This document shows positions 16,575 to 25,700 of a stretch of DNA of 64,000 nt, one piece after another. The number at the start of each line of letters is the position of its first letter. The first letter of the stretch is position 1. The notes beneath the pieces are model-generated. The model did not search any database. It saw only the letters and a program-made list of their open reading frames with translations, and was not told the origin of the DNA. Position numbers and translations under genes: made by a program. The DNA lies in IMG/VR virus record IMGVR_UViG_3300032214_000801, positions 1-64,000 of that record, one strand, 5' to 3'. This stretch comes from a virus.

Positions 16575-18599
16575 TTAACAATTCCAAGCTCTAAGTGATT
16601 TATTGATTCTCGAATCTGGATCGTTTGCAGTCTTTGCTGAAGTTAATTTTTTCTTCATGCCTTTCATACGAGCACAGAAAGAATCTCTGCGTGATCCACC
16701 TTCAGGTTGAGGTTTTTTTAAATCACTACCAGGATTTTCTCTTTCGTAGGATTTACGTCCTTTTTCATTTAAACCACCACTTTCAGACTTTCCCTCTTTT
16801 CTCTGCCAAGCAGCTACTTCTTCTATTTTTTCTTCTCCAATTGTTCCATTATTGAGAAGATAATTCTTTGATTTCGAATTTACAACCTGAATTAGTGGCA
16901 TTCCAGGTTGAATACCAGAAACATTATATTGAAGAACTAATGCTCCTGGATACACTTTTTGAATTTCAGAAGTTACATCTTTTCTAGATGGCATTCCTAC
17001 TTGTGGGAAAAACATTCTAATAGAATAAGTTTTACCTCTCCAAGAAAGAATTACTGCAATAATATTTCCAGTTTCTCCTTGAAGTCTTGTTGCCTCTTCA
17101 AGATCATTATTTGCCATAAAAGCACTCTTTGGAGATACTATTGGTTCTGGCTTAATCAAATCAATAACTTCGGCATATAATTTTCCATTTGCATCTTCAA
17201 TAGTTACATCTTCTTTCATTTTCTCTGCTGCTTTGCGCTTGGCAAATTGCATGTATGATTCGCCAGGTTTTAATTTATTACTATAATCTGGAGAAGTAGA
17301 TTGTCTACGATCTTCTCTAGCACGTTGGTTAGCACCAGGTCCACCTAATTTACGATCCTGTTCTGGATCTGGATGCCAGAAATCGGCACGTTCACTAACA
17401 TCTTTCTTTTTATTTCCCCAGTTTGCTGCACCAACTTTACGACATTTTACAATAGCTCCAGATGCATATGCACTTGGCCAAATTTTATATCTTGATTTTA
17501 CCTTTTCCTTACATGCATCTTCATTTACAAATTCTTCAGTTGCAACATTTTTTGCCTTACCACTTCTTTCTGCGTTTGGATCTTCTCTTCTTTTTCTTTT
17601 CGCTGCTCTTTCTTCTTCTTCAGGTGACATTTCAGCCGCCATTTTAGAACTACCACACTTGGGCTTAGTAGTTTGTCCTGGCTGTTTTGCGCAAGATTTA
17701 CCGGCGTATTTACCACCTAATTGAACCCATCCTGGTTTTCCATCACTCGATTTACTTTTTGAAAACCAGTCATGAAGAGAAGAATCTCCCGATTTAGTTT
17801 CTTCCCCTACAGGGACACAATTAGGAACAATCTTTTTTCCTTTCTTTTTCATGCCTTGTTGCTTATATCCAGTCCAACAAGGATCTTCTTTAATTTCTCC
17901 AAGAATTTTATCTACAAGTCTTTCTTCTTTTTTAACTTTTGGAAGTTCGGTAGTTTTTCCTAACTTTCTTTTTGCCACATCTGCCTCATTGGCATTTGAT
18001 GATGTAGTTAATGCTTCAATTTTTCTTCTTTTCTTCGCTTCTTTGTGTGCAGTAGGATTTATTGTAAACGATTCATCCATTTCTTTACTGTCAACATAAT
18101 CTGCGGCAGTATCAATATAATCTGCTGCTTTTGTAATTTTTGACTGAACCCAGGCTTCTAAGTTTCCTTCACCTTTTCCAACTTTCATTTGCAATCTTTT
18201 AATTGCATCTTTCATGGTAGCAAGTTCTGAACGTGCCATTGAATATTCTTCATCTTTAACAGAAACTTTATCCCATGCCTTTTCGCCATAAGAACATTCA
18301 GATCTTGATTCTCTTTTGTCACAAAGTGGACAATATCTTTGCTCTTCGTTAGACTCTTTTACATCTTTAAATTTTTTATGTTCTTTTTTTGCAGATGCTT
18401 CCATTTTCTTTAAACGAGTATAGTAATCTGGGATTTCATCTAAATGTTGAAGAGCAATATCCATTGCAAGAGTATGATCTTTTGTGTGCTCATGCTCAAT
18501 TGGTTCTCCCATATCTAGTTGCTTTTGAATAAAAGAAACATCAAGACGATGTTTCTTTGCAATTTGTTCAACTGTTTTATGAGATTTCAATTTGGGCAT
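16575..18599 (-). CDS. Mosaic virion-cluster protein with DUF5661- and DUF6321-type segments
   Basis: 674 residues, located between gp16 and gp17. It is a string of segments that occur in separate small phage proteins. Residues 1-75 look like DUF5661 (EQIAKKH, HLDEIPDYYTRLKKME). About 90-175 has a possible zinc pair (CPLC) and GEGNLEAWVQSK with AADYIDTAADYVDS. Around 235-260 is DPCWTGYKQQGMKKKG. About 280-330 is DWFSKSKSSDGKPGW, then repeated Cys and a SPEEEERAAKRKRR basic tract. About 365-390 is VKSRYKIWPSAYASG. The C-terminus, FCARMKGMKKK to SLRAWNC, matches DUF6321. The protein is very basic and largely disordered between segments. A late promoter lies 23 nt upstream. Function unknown; DNA binding or packaging inside the head is possible. 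Confidence 0.8.
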   Translation of the reverse strand: MPKLKSHKTVEQIAKKHRLDVSFIQKQLDMGEPIEHEHTKDHTLAMDIALQHLDEIPDYYTRLKKMEASAKKEHKKFKDVKESNEEQRYCPLCDKRESRSECSYGEKAWDKVSVKDEEYSMARSELATMKDAIKRLQMKVGKGEGNLEAWVQSKITKAADYIDTAADYVDSKEMDESFTINPTAHKEAKKRRKIEALTTSSNANEADVAKRKLGKTTELPKVKKEERLVDKILGEIKEDPCWTGYKQQGMKKKGKKIVPNCVPVGEETKSGDSSLHDWFSKSKSSDGKPGWVQLGGKYAGKSCAKQPGQTTKPKCGSSKMAAEMSPEEEERAAKRKRREDPNAERSGKAKNVATEEFVNEDACKEKVKSRYKIWPSAYASGAIVKCRKVGAANWGNKKKDVSERADFWHPDPEQDRKLGGPGANQRAREDRRQSTSPDYSNKLKPGESYMQFAKRKAAEKMKEDVTIEDANGKLYAEVIDLIKPEPIVSPKSAFMANNDLEEATRLQGETGNIIAVILSWRGKTYSIRMFFPQVGMPSRKDVTSEIQKVYPGALVLQYNVSGIQPGMPLIQVVNSKSKNYLLNNGTIGEEKIEEVAAWQRKEGKSESGGLNEKGRKSYERENPGSDLKKPQPEGGSRRDSFCARMKGMKKKLTSAKTANDPDSRINKSLRAWNC

Positions 18600-18621
18600 T
18601 GAACTACACTAAATCTTTTTA

Positions 18622-18629
18622 TATTTATC
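18622..18629 (-). promoter_or_regulatory. Late promoter variant GATAAATA upstream of the 674-aa gene
   Basis: Minus strand, 23 nt before the start, overlapping the end of gp16. One mismatch to TATAAATA. Confidence 0.6.
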
Positions 18630-19062
18630 AACCTTGGCTGTCTTGGGTTTGTTGCTTCAATAATTTTGCAAGTTCTGCTGTAGAACCCACAAAAAGTGCA
18701 TTTGTTACATTAGTGGGACCTTTAATATGCCTTTCTTCTTCAACATCTTTTAACTTTTTTTGAAGATCCATTAACTTATCGGTTGCATCTGCAACATTCT
18801 TGATTAATTGTCCGGCAACTTCGTATGCTCTAGGCATTTCACTTTCCTGAGCTAATTCGAGAATGCCATTTATTGCCTCTTGTCCTTTTTCAATTAATGA
18901 ATACAAGTTTCCTCGTGTATATTCATAATCTTTTTTTATATCGTCTATTGGGGCTTTGATCTCTTCAATTTTTTCAATAATTTTTTCTGAGTCTGTTTGT
19001 ACTATTTCGCTGGAAACATTGAATGCTTCGTTTAATCCGTCGAATTTTTTTGTCATTTTCAT
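18628..19062 (-). CDS. gp16: Small terminase subunit gp16
   Basis: 144 residues (T4 gp16 has 164). Oligomeric regulator that recognises DNA and stimulates gp17. It is almost entirely helical, with a central coiled-coil region (IIEKIEEIKAPIDDIKKDYEYTRGNLYSLIEKGQEAI, split here by position 28-65) and the conserved ESEMPRAYEVAGQLIKNVAD motif. Its start overlaps the gp15 stop (ATGA). In this phage the 674-aa gene separates it from gp17, whereas in T4 the two are adjacent. Confidence 0.93.
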   Translation of the reverse strand: MKMTKKFDGLNEAFNVSSEIVQTDSEKIIEKIEEIKAPIDDIKKDYEYTRGNLYSLIEKGQEAINGILELAQESEMPRAYEVAGQLIKNVADATDKLMDLQKKLKDVEEERHIKGPTNVTNALFVGSTAELAKLLKQQTQDSQG

Positions 19063-20060
19063 GAGATAGATCCACTAAATCCAAAGTCATCGCCTTCTTG
19101 TACCAATTGATTGTCGGCTTCTGTAATTGATTTTATTTCTGCCCCAGCAAGATGTGATGTAATCGTAGTATTATCCTTTCCGCGTTCAACAGTAAGAATA
19201 TTGCCATTCTTTGACTTTACAAATACTTCTTCCCCTTCAATATCCAAATAAGTCTTTGCTAAGATTGATCCCGAATCATTGACTTGAATTATAGTATCTG
19301 ATATTGTAATATCCTTAGAAAGGTTTGTTACAACAATTCCAGTATAATTCTGTATTGCTCTTGGTTCTGAGGAGTAAACAACTTCCCTAGTCGTTGAAGA
19401 TGATGGTTCTCCAGAAGAAATACTGACAGTAGATTTTTTGATAATATCTTTTGTTGCAGTAGAAACTGGACCAAACAAATATGTTTTTGCAGTAAATCTT
19501 AGAGTATAAACTAATGTTCTTCTTGTAGTAAAATCTCCTTCATAATCATCCATCATAGTTATATTTTCTAGGATTATCGGTATATCCCTCTTTTCATCAA
19601 TCTCATTAATCAATTCGATTGACATATTGTATGAAGGTTGAAAATATGGCAAAATTTGTTCAACTACTTGCAAAACATCATCATTCAATTTTGACATTAT
19701 TGACAATTCAAAATTAATATTATATGGAACAGGCATATATGCCTTTTTAGTTTGAGTTCCATCTGATGAAGATTTTGAAAGAAAAGTCTGAGTCGTAGTA
19801 ACTTTTCTTGTCGCATCATATTGTATACCAGTCATTTCAAATGACATTCTTGGAAGAGTCATTTGAACTGGCTTACTTAGATCTGGCGATTGCTCTAAGC
19901 GAGCCAAAAATTTCTGAGTGGGTCCATATGCCAAAGGTACTTTTATTACGCTTACAACTTCACCGGAATTATTTGTATGCTTAATGGATATATTGTTGAA
20001 TAAAGATCCAAATCCAATAATAGTTCTTCTAAAAATTTCGTGATAAAAATACTCAAACAT
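19059..20060 (-). CDS. gp15: Tail sheath stabiliser and completion protein gp15, with a C-terminal add-on module
   Basis: 333 residues (T4 gp15 has 272). Hexameric cap that ends the tail and joins it to the neck. Residues 1-210 match gp15: YHEIFRRTIIGFGSLFNNI, VPLAYGPTQKFLAR, LPRMSFEMTGIQYD. Residues about 248-312 form an extra module: TIIQVNDSG, then YLDIEGEEVFVKS, then LTVERGKDNTT and a conserved His303. The same pattern occurs in the DUF4815 and 4049-aa proteins. The module is not in T4 gp15 and probably projects from the neck region. Confidence 0.94.
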   Translation of the reverse strand: MFEYFYHEIFRRTIIGFGSLFNNISIKHTNNSGEVVSVIKVPLAYGPTQKFLARLEQSPDLSKPVQMTLPRMSFEMTGIQYDATRKVTTTQTFLSKSSSDGTQTKKAYMPVPYNINFELSIMSKLNDDVLQVVEQILPYFQPSYNMSIELINEIDEKRDIPIILENITMMDDYEGDFTTRRTLVYTLRFTAKTYLFGPVSTATKDIIKKSTVSISSGEPSSSTTREVVYSSEPRAIQNYTGIVVTNLSKDITISDTIIQVNDSGSILAKTYLDIEGEEVFVKSKNGNILTVERGKDNTTITSHLAGAEIKSITEADNQLVQEGDDFGFSGSIS

Positions 20061-20084
20061 AGTATTGGTACTTTTTAGTATTAC

Positions 20085-20092
20085 TATTTAAC
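20085..20092 (-). promoter_or_regulatory. Possible late promoter variant GTTAAATA upstream of gp15
   Basis: Minus strand, 24 nt before the gp15 start, in the gap after gp14. Two mismatches to TATAAATA. Spacing agrees with the other late elements, but the match alone is weak. Confidence 0.35.
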
Positions 20093-20103
20093 AGTTTTAC
20101 TAA

Positions 20104-21525
20104 CTAGGGCATTCCAAATGGATTTTTTTCTGAGAAATCTACAATTTTATCTGCCTCTAGTTCTATATCACTATTATCCGCATATCCATCTGCGATTGGA
20201 TCATCATTCACTGAATTTAACATGTAGTATGCGCTAGAAGCTGCTCCTACAATATTTTCTCCAACTAGGAATTCTCCACTGACAGTAGAAACTTCCAATC
20301 TATTATTGATAGCACTCCAGGATTTTACTCTTGCAGTTGTACCACTTATTGATCCAGTTACAACTTCATTAAATTGATAAGTTCCAGTGCCAGTTAGATT
20401 TGGATTTACAATTCTTACGGTTGGTGTTTGCGTATAACCAAGTCCTGCATTTGTAATTCTGATAGCGGTTATTGATCCTGCAGCACTTATTACCGCAGTT
20501 CCCGTTGCAGAGACAATACCAACACCAGTGAAGATTACATTCGGAGAAGTTGAATATCCAGATCCTCCATTTGTAATCGTAACAATACCAATTATTCCAT
20601 TTCCTATTGAAGCTGTAGCAGCGGCACCAGATCCCCCTCCACCAATAAATCTAACTCCTGGTGGAGAAGTGTAACCAAAACCAGGATTTATTAGTGATAC
20701 ACTTTGAACCGATCTTGCATTTGGATTTACATTATCATTACATACAACGATCCCGCCAATCATCGTTGCAGTGCCTATTCCACTTATTCCACCAATTGGA
20801 GCGGATGAAATTCCAACTTTGGGGGTTGAGGTATATCCTCCTCCTCGGTTAGTAACTGTTATGAGTCTAATACCACCATTGATAAGTCCTGTAACTGCTG
20901 TTGCAGTTACTCCGGCGCCAATAAGAGTTAATGTCTGAGTAACTCCAACGGATCCAATTTCACTTCCAGTTCCATCTTCATTTGTTCCATCTATTGCATC
21001 ATCAACATCAGGATATCCTGTATCAATGACTTCATCTTCATATCTGAAAAGTTCACATCTTAGTTCGTAAGTGTAGTTCTTTAATAATTGATAAAAAGGT
21101 TTTTCGTGTTCGACATATTTGATTTCAAATACACGTTTACCAAGGGGAAAATATATTAAATCTCCTTCTTTTGGGCGATTTGAAATTTTAATATAACTTT
21201 TTGCTTGTATTAGTGGTGTGATATATGTTGAAAATCTTTCCTTAGAAATTACTAAGACTAATTCATTTAATGCTTGAATACCAAATTTTGATAAAATCGT
21301 TGGATTGTCTCCATATCCCTCATATGATCCCAAATATGCTTCAATTGGATATGCATCATCAAATAAAGATTCAATAACTTCTTTTATAACTGTTTTTTCT
21401 GTTACATACTTTCTTGGTAAGTAATATACTTCAACACCATACATTTTGATCTGTTCATTGATCAGATCTTGTACTAAATTTTGTTCTCCGCTACTTCCTT
21501 GTAGAAAAAATGGGTTAAGTGACAT
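20104..21525 (-). CDS. gp14: Neck protein gp14 with a large beta-repeat insertion
   Basis: 473 residues (T4 gp14 has 256). Forms the head-tail neck with gp13. The first 170 residues match gp14 (NPFFLQGS, EQIKMYGVEVYYLPRKYV, DDAYPIEAYLGSYEGYGD, LIYFPLGKRVFEIKYVEHEKPFYQL). The end FSEKNPFG is also the normal gp14 terminus. Between them, about residues 190-440, lie four or five repeats built on G-x-GY-(T/S)-x-x-P-x-V, such as GGGYTSTPKV, GFGYTSPPGV, GSGYSTSPNV and GLGYTQTPTV. Similar repeats occur in gp8 and in two giant proteins here. Confidence 0.94.
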   Translation of the reverse strand: MSLNPFFLQGSSGEQNLVQDLINEQIKMYGVEVYYLPRKYVTEKTVIKEVIESLFDDAYPIEAYLGSYEGYGDNPTILSKFGIQALNELVLVISKERFSTYITPLIQAKSYIKISNRPKEGDLIYFPLGKRVFEIKYVEHEKPFYQLLKNYTYELRCELFRYEDEVIDTGYPDVDDAIDGTNEDGTGSEIGSVGVTQTLTLIGAGVTATAVTGLINGGIRLITVTNRGGGYTSTPKVGISSAPIGGISGIGTATMIGGIVVCNDNVNPNARSVQSVSLINPGFGYTSPPGVRFIGGGGSGAAATASIGNGIIGIVTITNGGSGYSTSPNVIFTGVGIVSATGTAVISAAGSITAIRITNAGLGYTQTPTVRIVNPNLTGTGTYQFNEVVTGSISGTTARVKSWSAINNRLEVSTVSGEFLVGENIVGAASSAYYMLNSVNDDPIADGYADNSDIELEADKIVDFSEKNPFGMP

Positions 21526-21529
21526 TGGA

Positions 21530-22372
21530 TTAACCTATCATATCTAAAGGTGGTAATTCATAAGTATTTGACATCTTCTCCATCAAGATATCAATTTCTC
21601 TTTGCGCATCATCAAATAATTGTCTTCCATTTAACTCAACTCCTCCAGGAAGTTTTACACCTTGGAATTTAATTAAATTTTGTCCCCATTGACGTTTAAT
21701 TAGTGATGTTAAATACGGCTTTATAAATGAATCATTCCAAACTCTAGAATAATCATTTGGATTTAAAACTGAATAGCAATCAATAATAAAGAAACTTCCT
21801 TCATTAACAGCAGCCCAATCAATATCCAAATATAATCTATCTTGTCTTTTATTAAATCTAATCTGCTTTTGAGTGGTAAGTAAAAAATCCAAATCTTCTA
21901 AGTATGTCTTTACCATTGCATAACTTAGGATTTCAGTTGCTCCCCAGTAGTAAACATCGTTTAAGAACAACTGATACTTCACACTAAACATATTGTGAGT
22001 GATTGAATTTGCTCCATCGTAATGGAAAATTTTATTAACTCCAATTACTGATGGCGGAACTTGCAAATAATTACTATTTTCATAATAATTGAAAGTTACT
22101 GCAGTTCCAACTATATTGGTATTTACTGAAGTAGTTGAGATGCCAACCCCATTGGCAGGTCTCCCTCTTCCTCTATCAATATCATCTTGAGTTACTTTGT
22201 ATTTGAAAAATGTTGGATATACGCCATCAAAATGCCTTTCTTGGAAAAACTGAACAGCATCATCCACTAGATCATCAATTTGCTCATCTGCAACGTTGAT
22301 TTCTAAAACAGGATACCCTAATTTTCTCTTGCAATAATCTATTAATTCTTGCCTAGTAGATGGTTGAGCCAT
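21530..22372 (-). CDS. gp13: Neck protein gp13
   Basis: 280 residues (T4 gp13 has 309). Sits under the portal and connects head to tail. Conserved features: QELIDYCKRKLGYPVLEINV, VDDAVQFFQERHFDGVYPTF, and near the C-terminus LTSLIKRQWGQNLIKFQGV with LPGGVELNGRQLFDDA. It lies 4 nt upstream of gp14, as expected for an operon pair. A CATAAATA late-promoter variant lies 21 nt upstream. Confidence 0.95.
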   Translation of the reverse strand: MAQPSTRQELIDYCKRKLGYPVLEINVADEQIDDLVDDAVQFFQERHFDGVYPTFFKYKVTQDDIDRGRGRPANGVGISTTSVNTNIVGTAVTFNYYENSNYLQVPPSVIGVNKIFHYDGANSITHNMFSVKYQLFLNDVYYWGATEILSYAMVKTYLEDLDFLLTTQKQIRFNKRQDRLYLDIDWAAVNEGSFFIIDCYSVLNPNDYSRVWNDSFIKPYLTSLIKRQWGQNLIKFQGVKLPGGVELNGRQLFDDAQREIDILMEKMSNTYELPPLDMIG

Positions 22373-22392
22373 TTATACTATCCACTTTAAAA

Positions 22393-22400
22393 TATTTATG
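22393..22400 (-). promoter_or_regulatory. Late promoter variant CATAAATA upstream of gp13
   Basis: Minus strand, 21 nt before the gp13 start and overlapping the stop codon of the 59-aa gene. One mismatch to TATAAATA. Confidence 0.6.
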
Positions 22401-22575
22401 AATTAATCTTTATTAGATCTTTAACAACTTCTTGCTGCTTTAAATACAGCTTCATATATGCCTTTGCAATATTTCTAATAGACTCTATTTCTTCAATAGA
22501 GTCTATTTCAATGCATACTTTTTGGTATTCAAAACTTTTTGATAAATCTTCTAGTACGATGTCATTTGGATCCAT
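22396..22575 (-). CDS. Conserved small helical protein (59 aa)
   Basis: ATG at 22575, stop TAA at 22396. It begins MDPNDIVLEDLSKSFEYQKV and continues with a helix containing IEEIESIRNIAKAYMKLYLKQQE. Similar short proteins occur at this place in other T4-like cyanophages, as far as I recall. No function is known. The start overlaps the upstream 75-aa gene by 14 nt, so the two are coupled. The acidic-helical character would suit a chaperone or a small virion part, but this is a guess. Confidence 0.75.
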   Translation of the reverse strand: MDPNDIVLEDLSKSFEYQKVCIEIDSIEEIESIRNIAKAYMKLYLKQQEVVKDLIKINS

Positions 22576-22789
22576 TAATTAAACTCCGTAGTAAATTTTT
22601 AATTTCATCAATATCACCTTTCATACTAGCAAGATCCTCTTCAAAGTTTTGTATTTTTTGATTCTCTTTATCTTTTGCCTCCTTTCTTTTGAGATACTCA
22701 TTATATTCAGCCATATTAGTATTGATAATTGAGTTATTTTTTGGATCTCTAACTAAATTTGAGTATCCTTCAACTTTAATATATGTCAT
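22562..22789 (-). CDS. Conserved small protein with coiled-coil tail (75 aa)
   Basis: 75 residues. The N-terminal YIKVEGYSNLVRDPKNNSIINTNMAEYNEY segment (residues 3-32) is conserved in cyanophages. The last 40 residues form a Glu/Lys coiled coil ending in KNLLRSLINGSK. The start overlaps the stop of the DUF4815 gene as TAATG, so translation is coupled to that huge tail protein. Probably a small tail assembly partner; function unknown. Confidence 0.8.
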   Translation of the reverse strand: MTYIKVEGYSNLVRDPKNNSIINTNMAEYNEYLKRKEAKDKENQKIQNFEEDLASMKGDIDEIKNLLRSLINGSK

Positions 22790-25700
22790 TATGCAAGAGC
22801 GATGACTTTCAGATCTCTAATTCTTGGAGGATATGCTTGATTCGTTGATGTAAGAACAATCTTAATTCTATAAGAATTAAAACTTGGTAAATTATTAATG
22901 GTAAACTTATATTCCTTAAACTCAAGAGTTGGCGAAGAAAACCCTAGAGAAGATGATGGAGGAATATATGAATCTGGTTTGCCATTATTGTTGGCAGCAC
23001 TAATAATTTGTTTGTTGCTATCCAAGTTATCCCATCCTGGGAAAGGAATGAAAATAGGATCAAAGTTCTGTTTATTGTCAATTGCATAGAATGCACGGAT
23101 GTCCGAATAAACATTCATATGTCCATCAAGAATTACTTGAATAGAAGTTGCTGGATTAATCAAATTAGTTTCTTTAGAAACATATTGGCATGATGTTGGA
23201 TCCAAATCAATAGAATTCACTCTCTTATCAGTTGCATAATTTGTAATAGGACTATCAATTCTATTTGATGTCAGAATTACATTTGTTCTCTCTAGATCAA
23301 TTACTGGACTTACTTTAGAGTCTAAAGATGAGAGGATAAGTCTCATATTAAATGACTTATTATCTGGCAGGTTATTTAACTTATAGTACTCATTTACTTG
23401 GGAACAAATAATGCGGGTACTATCCAAATAATTCGATTCATTCAGAGATACGAATTCGTATCCATTGTCAACATATGCAAGTTCATTTCCATTAATACTT
23501 CTACCAGTAATAGTTCTTATTTCTGCATCAATGTTGGTGCTTCTCACTGTCATATTTTGAATCATTGGAGTGATGATTTCATATGGCATATTCTGAGTTG
23601 CAAAGACATTGGATCCACCAGTTGTCTTAGTTTCGTTGAAATATAATTTGGGGAAACTTAAACCATCAGATCTTCCAACTCCACTTGTAGAAGACATGTC
23701 AATTGGTAATGTATAAGAATCGAATGTGATTGGAGTGTTACCTGTATAATTTCCGAGATAATGAATCTTATTGATTCTTCTCAGAGAAACTCCACTAAGT
23801 TCATATTTGGAAACTGGTGTTCCAGGTGCATGATTCTTAGGAGTAGTTCCATCAATACCTCTTGTAATAATTCCTCCAAGTTGGTTTCCATAAGATGAAG
23901 TATAAGAAATGATTTCATCTCCAACTAAAGCATAACCAACATTGGTAGTTCCAATTCCAATATTTTCAAAAGTATTGAAGAGATTGATACTTTGAACTGA
24001 CAATGGAGCTACAGAGTCACTCTTATATTCAAGAATTAATTGAGTTGATGCAGAGTCTGATTGTACTCCTTCAATTCTTACATAGTTGTCACTAAAATAC
24101 ATTCCATGATTTCTATGATTTACATTGATTGATTTGCCATCAGCTAGGACAGAAATTCTATTAATCGTTACATTACCACCAACAGCGGCATTTAGATCTG
24201 TAACTAAACCAACTCTATTGATAAATCTTACAGTTGCACCAACACCAACATTGAAATCTCCCTGAACATTATCAAGAACTAGTTCATTTGTGCTAGCAAT
24301 AGAAACAACAGATAATCTCAAATCTTTTCCTTCTGGAGAAGAACCTAATTTGGTTACACTCAGAACATCGCCTGCTTGATAACCACTTCCACCATTTGAA
24401 ATAGTCGCTGCTACTGCAACACCATTTGTAACGGTAATATTTGCCGTCGCATTTACACCAGATCCAGTTATTGAGGTTAGTGCAACTCCAGCAAAGGTAT
24501 ATGATCCTCCCATCGTGAATGATGGAGTATATCCTATTCCTGGATTGACAATAGAAAGTGTAGAGAATGCAGAACCTGCACTTCCAACATAATTTCCGCG
24601 AGCATTACTATTTCCTTGCAGTACTGTGGCACCAACTAGTAGATTTGGATCTACAACCGTTGCACCAAGTCCAACTCTAAGTCTTCTTGAATTGGTAGCA
24701 ATACTATCTGGAAGTAAATTTGCAATTTGATTATTGCCTTTCGATAAAGGAGGATTTCTAAGATCAAGCGTTCCATTCAGTAAGAAATCTGCTCTATACA
24801 ATACGAATTTCAAATCTTCCCATTGACTTGGATCCCAAGTAGATGCATTTTGAGATTTAAATAGTGATCCAAGGTAAGGTTGGGTTGAAATATACTCTCT
24901 AGTAGTGATATCATTTTCTCCAACTCTAGAAATAAAGACATTATATGCTGAAGAGTTTGATAATAAAACAATTGCATATTCTTTTTGCCCTTCTAAGTAA
25001 ACTGGAGCCTCAAAAACAAATGTAGTTGCAACAGATCCGTCATCAGATAGATTTACTTGACTTGGACGTAAAACAATTTCTGAAAATGGAAGTATCTTAG
25101 TAGTGGGAGTTCCCAATTCAACAGTTCTAATTTGAAGAGTAACCGGAACGTTGGTAGTATCTTTGGTTTTAAAGAAAATATCACACTTTGATAAGAAGAT
25201 GCCGGCTGGTTCCTCAACAAAGAATGATTCTGCTAGTGGATCGTAGTATCCAACTAAAACTCTACTTGAAGTACTTGAAACTACATTTGAAGATACTAAT
25301 GCACTAGTCGTTTGAGATGCGGCTCTTGATTCTGTTGTACTTTGAACTTCAACACGGGCATTCCTTACTGCAAGAATATTTTCTTGCACAACTTCAATTG
25401 TTCCTTGGGATGTAAATCTTTCTTCAGCAAACGTAGTGGAAGTTGGTTTGCTGTTTGAAGTATTATTGATTAAAGTAAATACCTTTTGTCCGGCAAGGAA
25501 TCTTGGGAAACCAACAACATCCGGTGGAATAAAGAAACTACCTCTAACTTCTGCAGCAATATCTGAAAGCAATCTAACACTAGTGATTCTAGCTTGAGCT
25601 TTACTTGTCTGCCCAACAAGGATCATATCCTGCGCAACCCATCCAGAATATTCTCCTTGTGGTTGATTTGAAAGCGAGAACAAGTCAACATTCAAGATAG

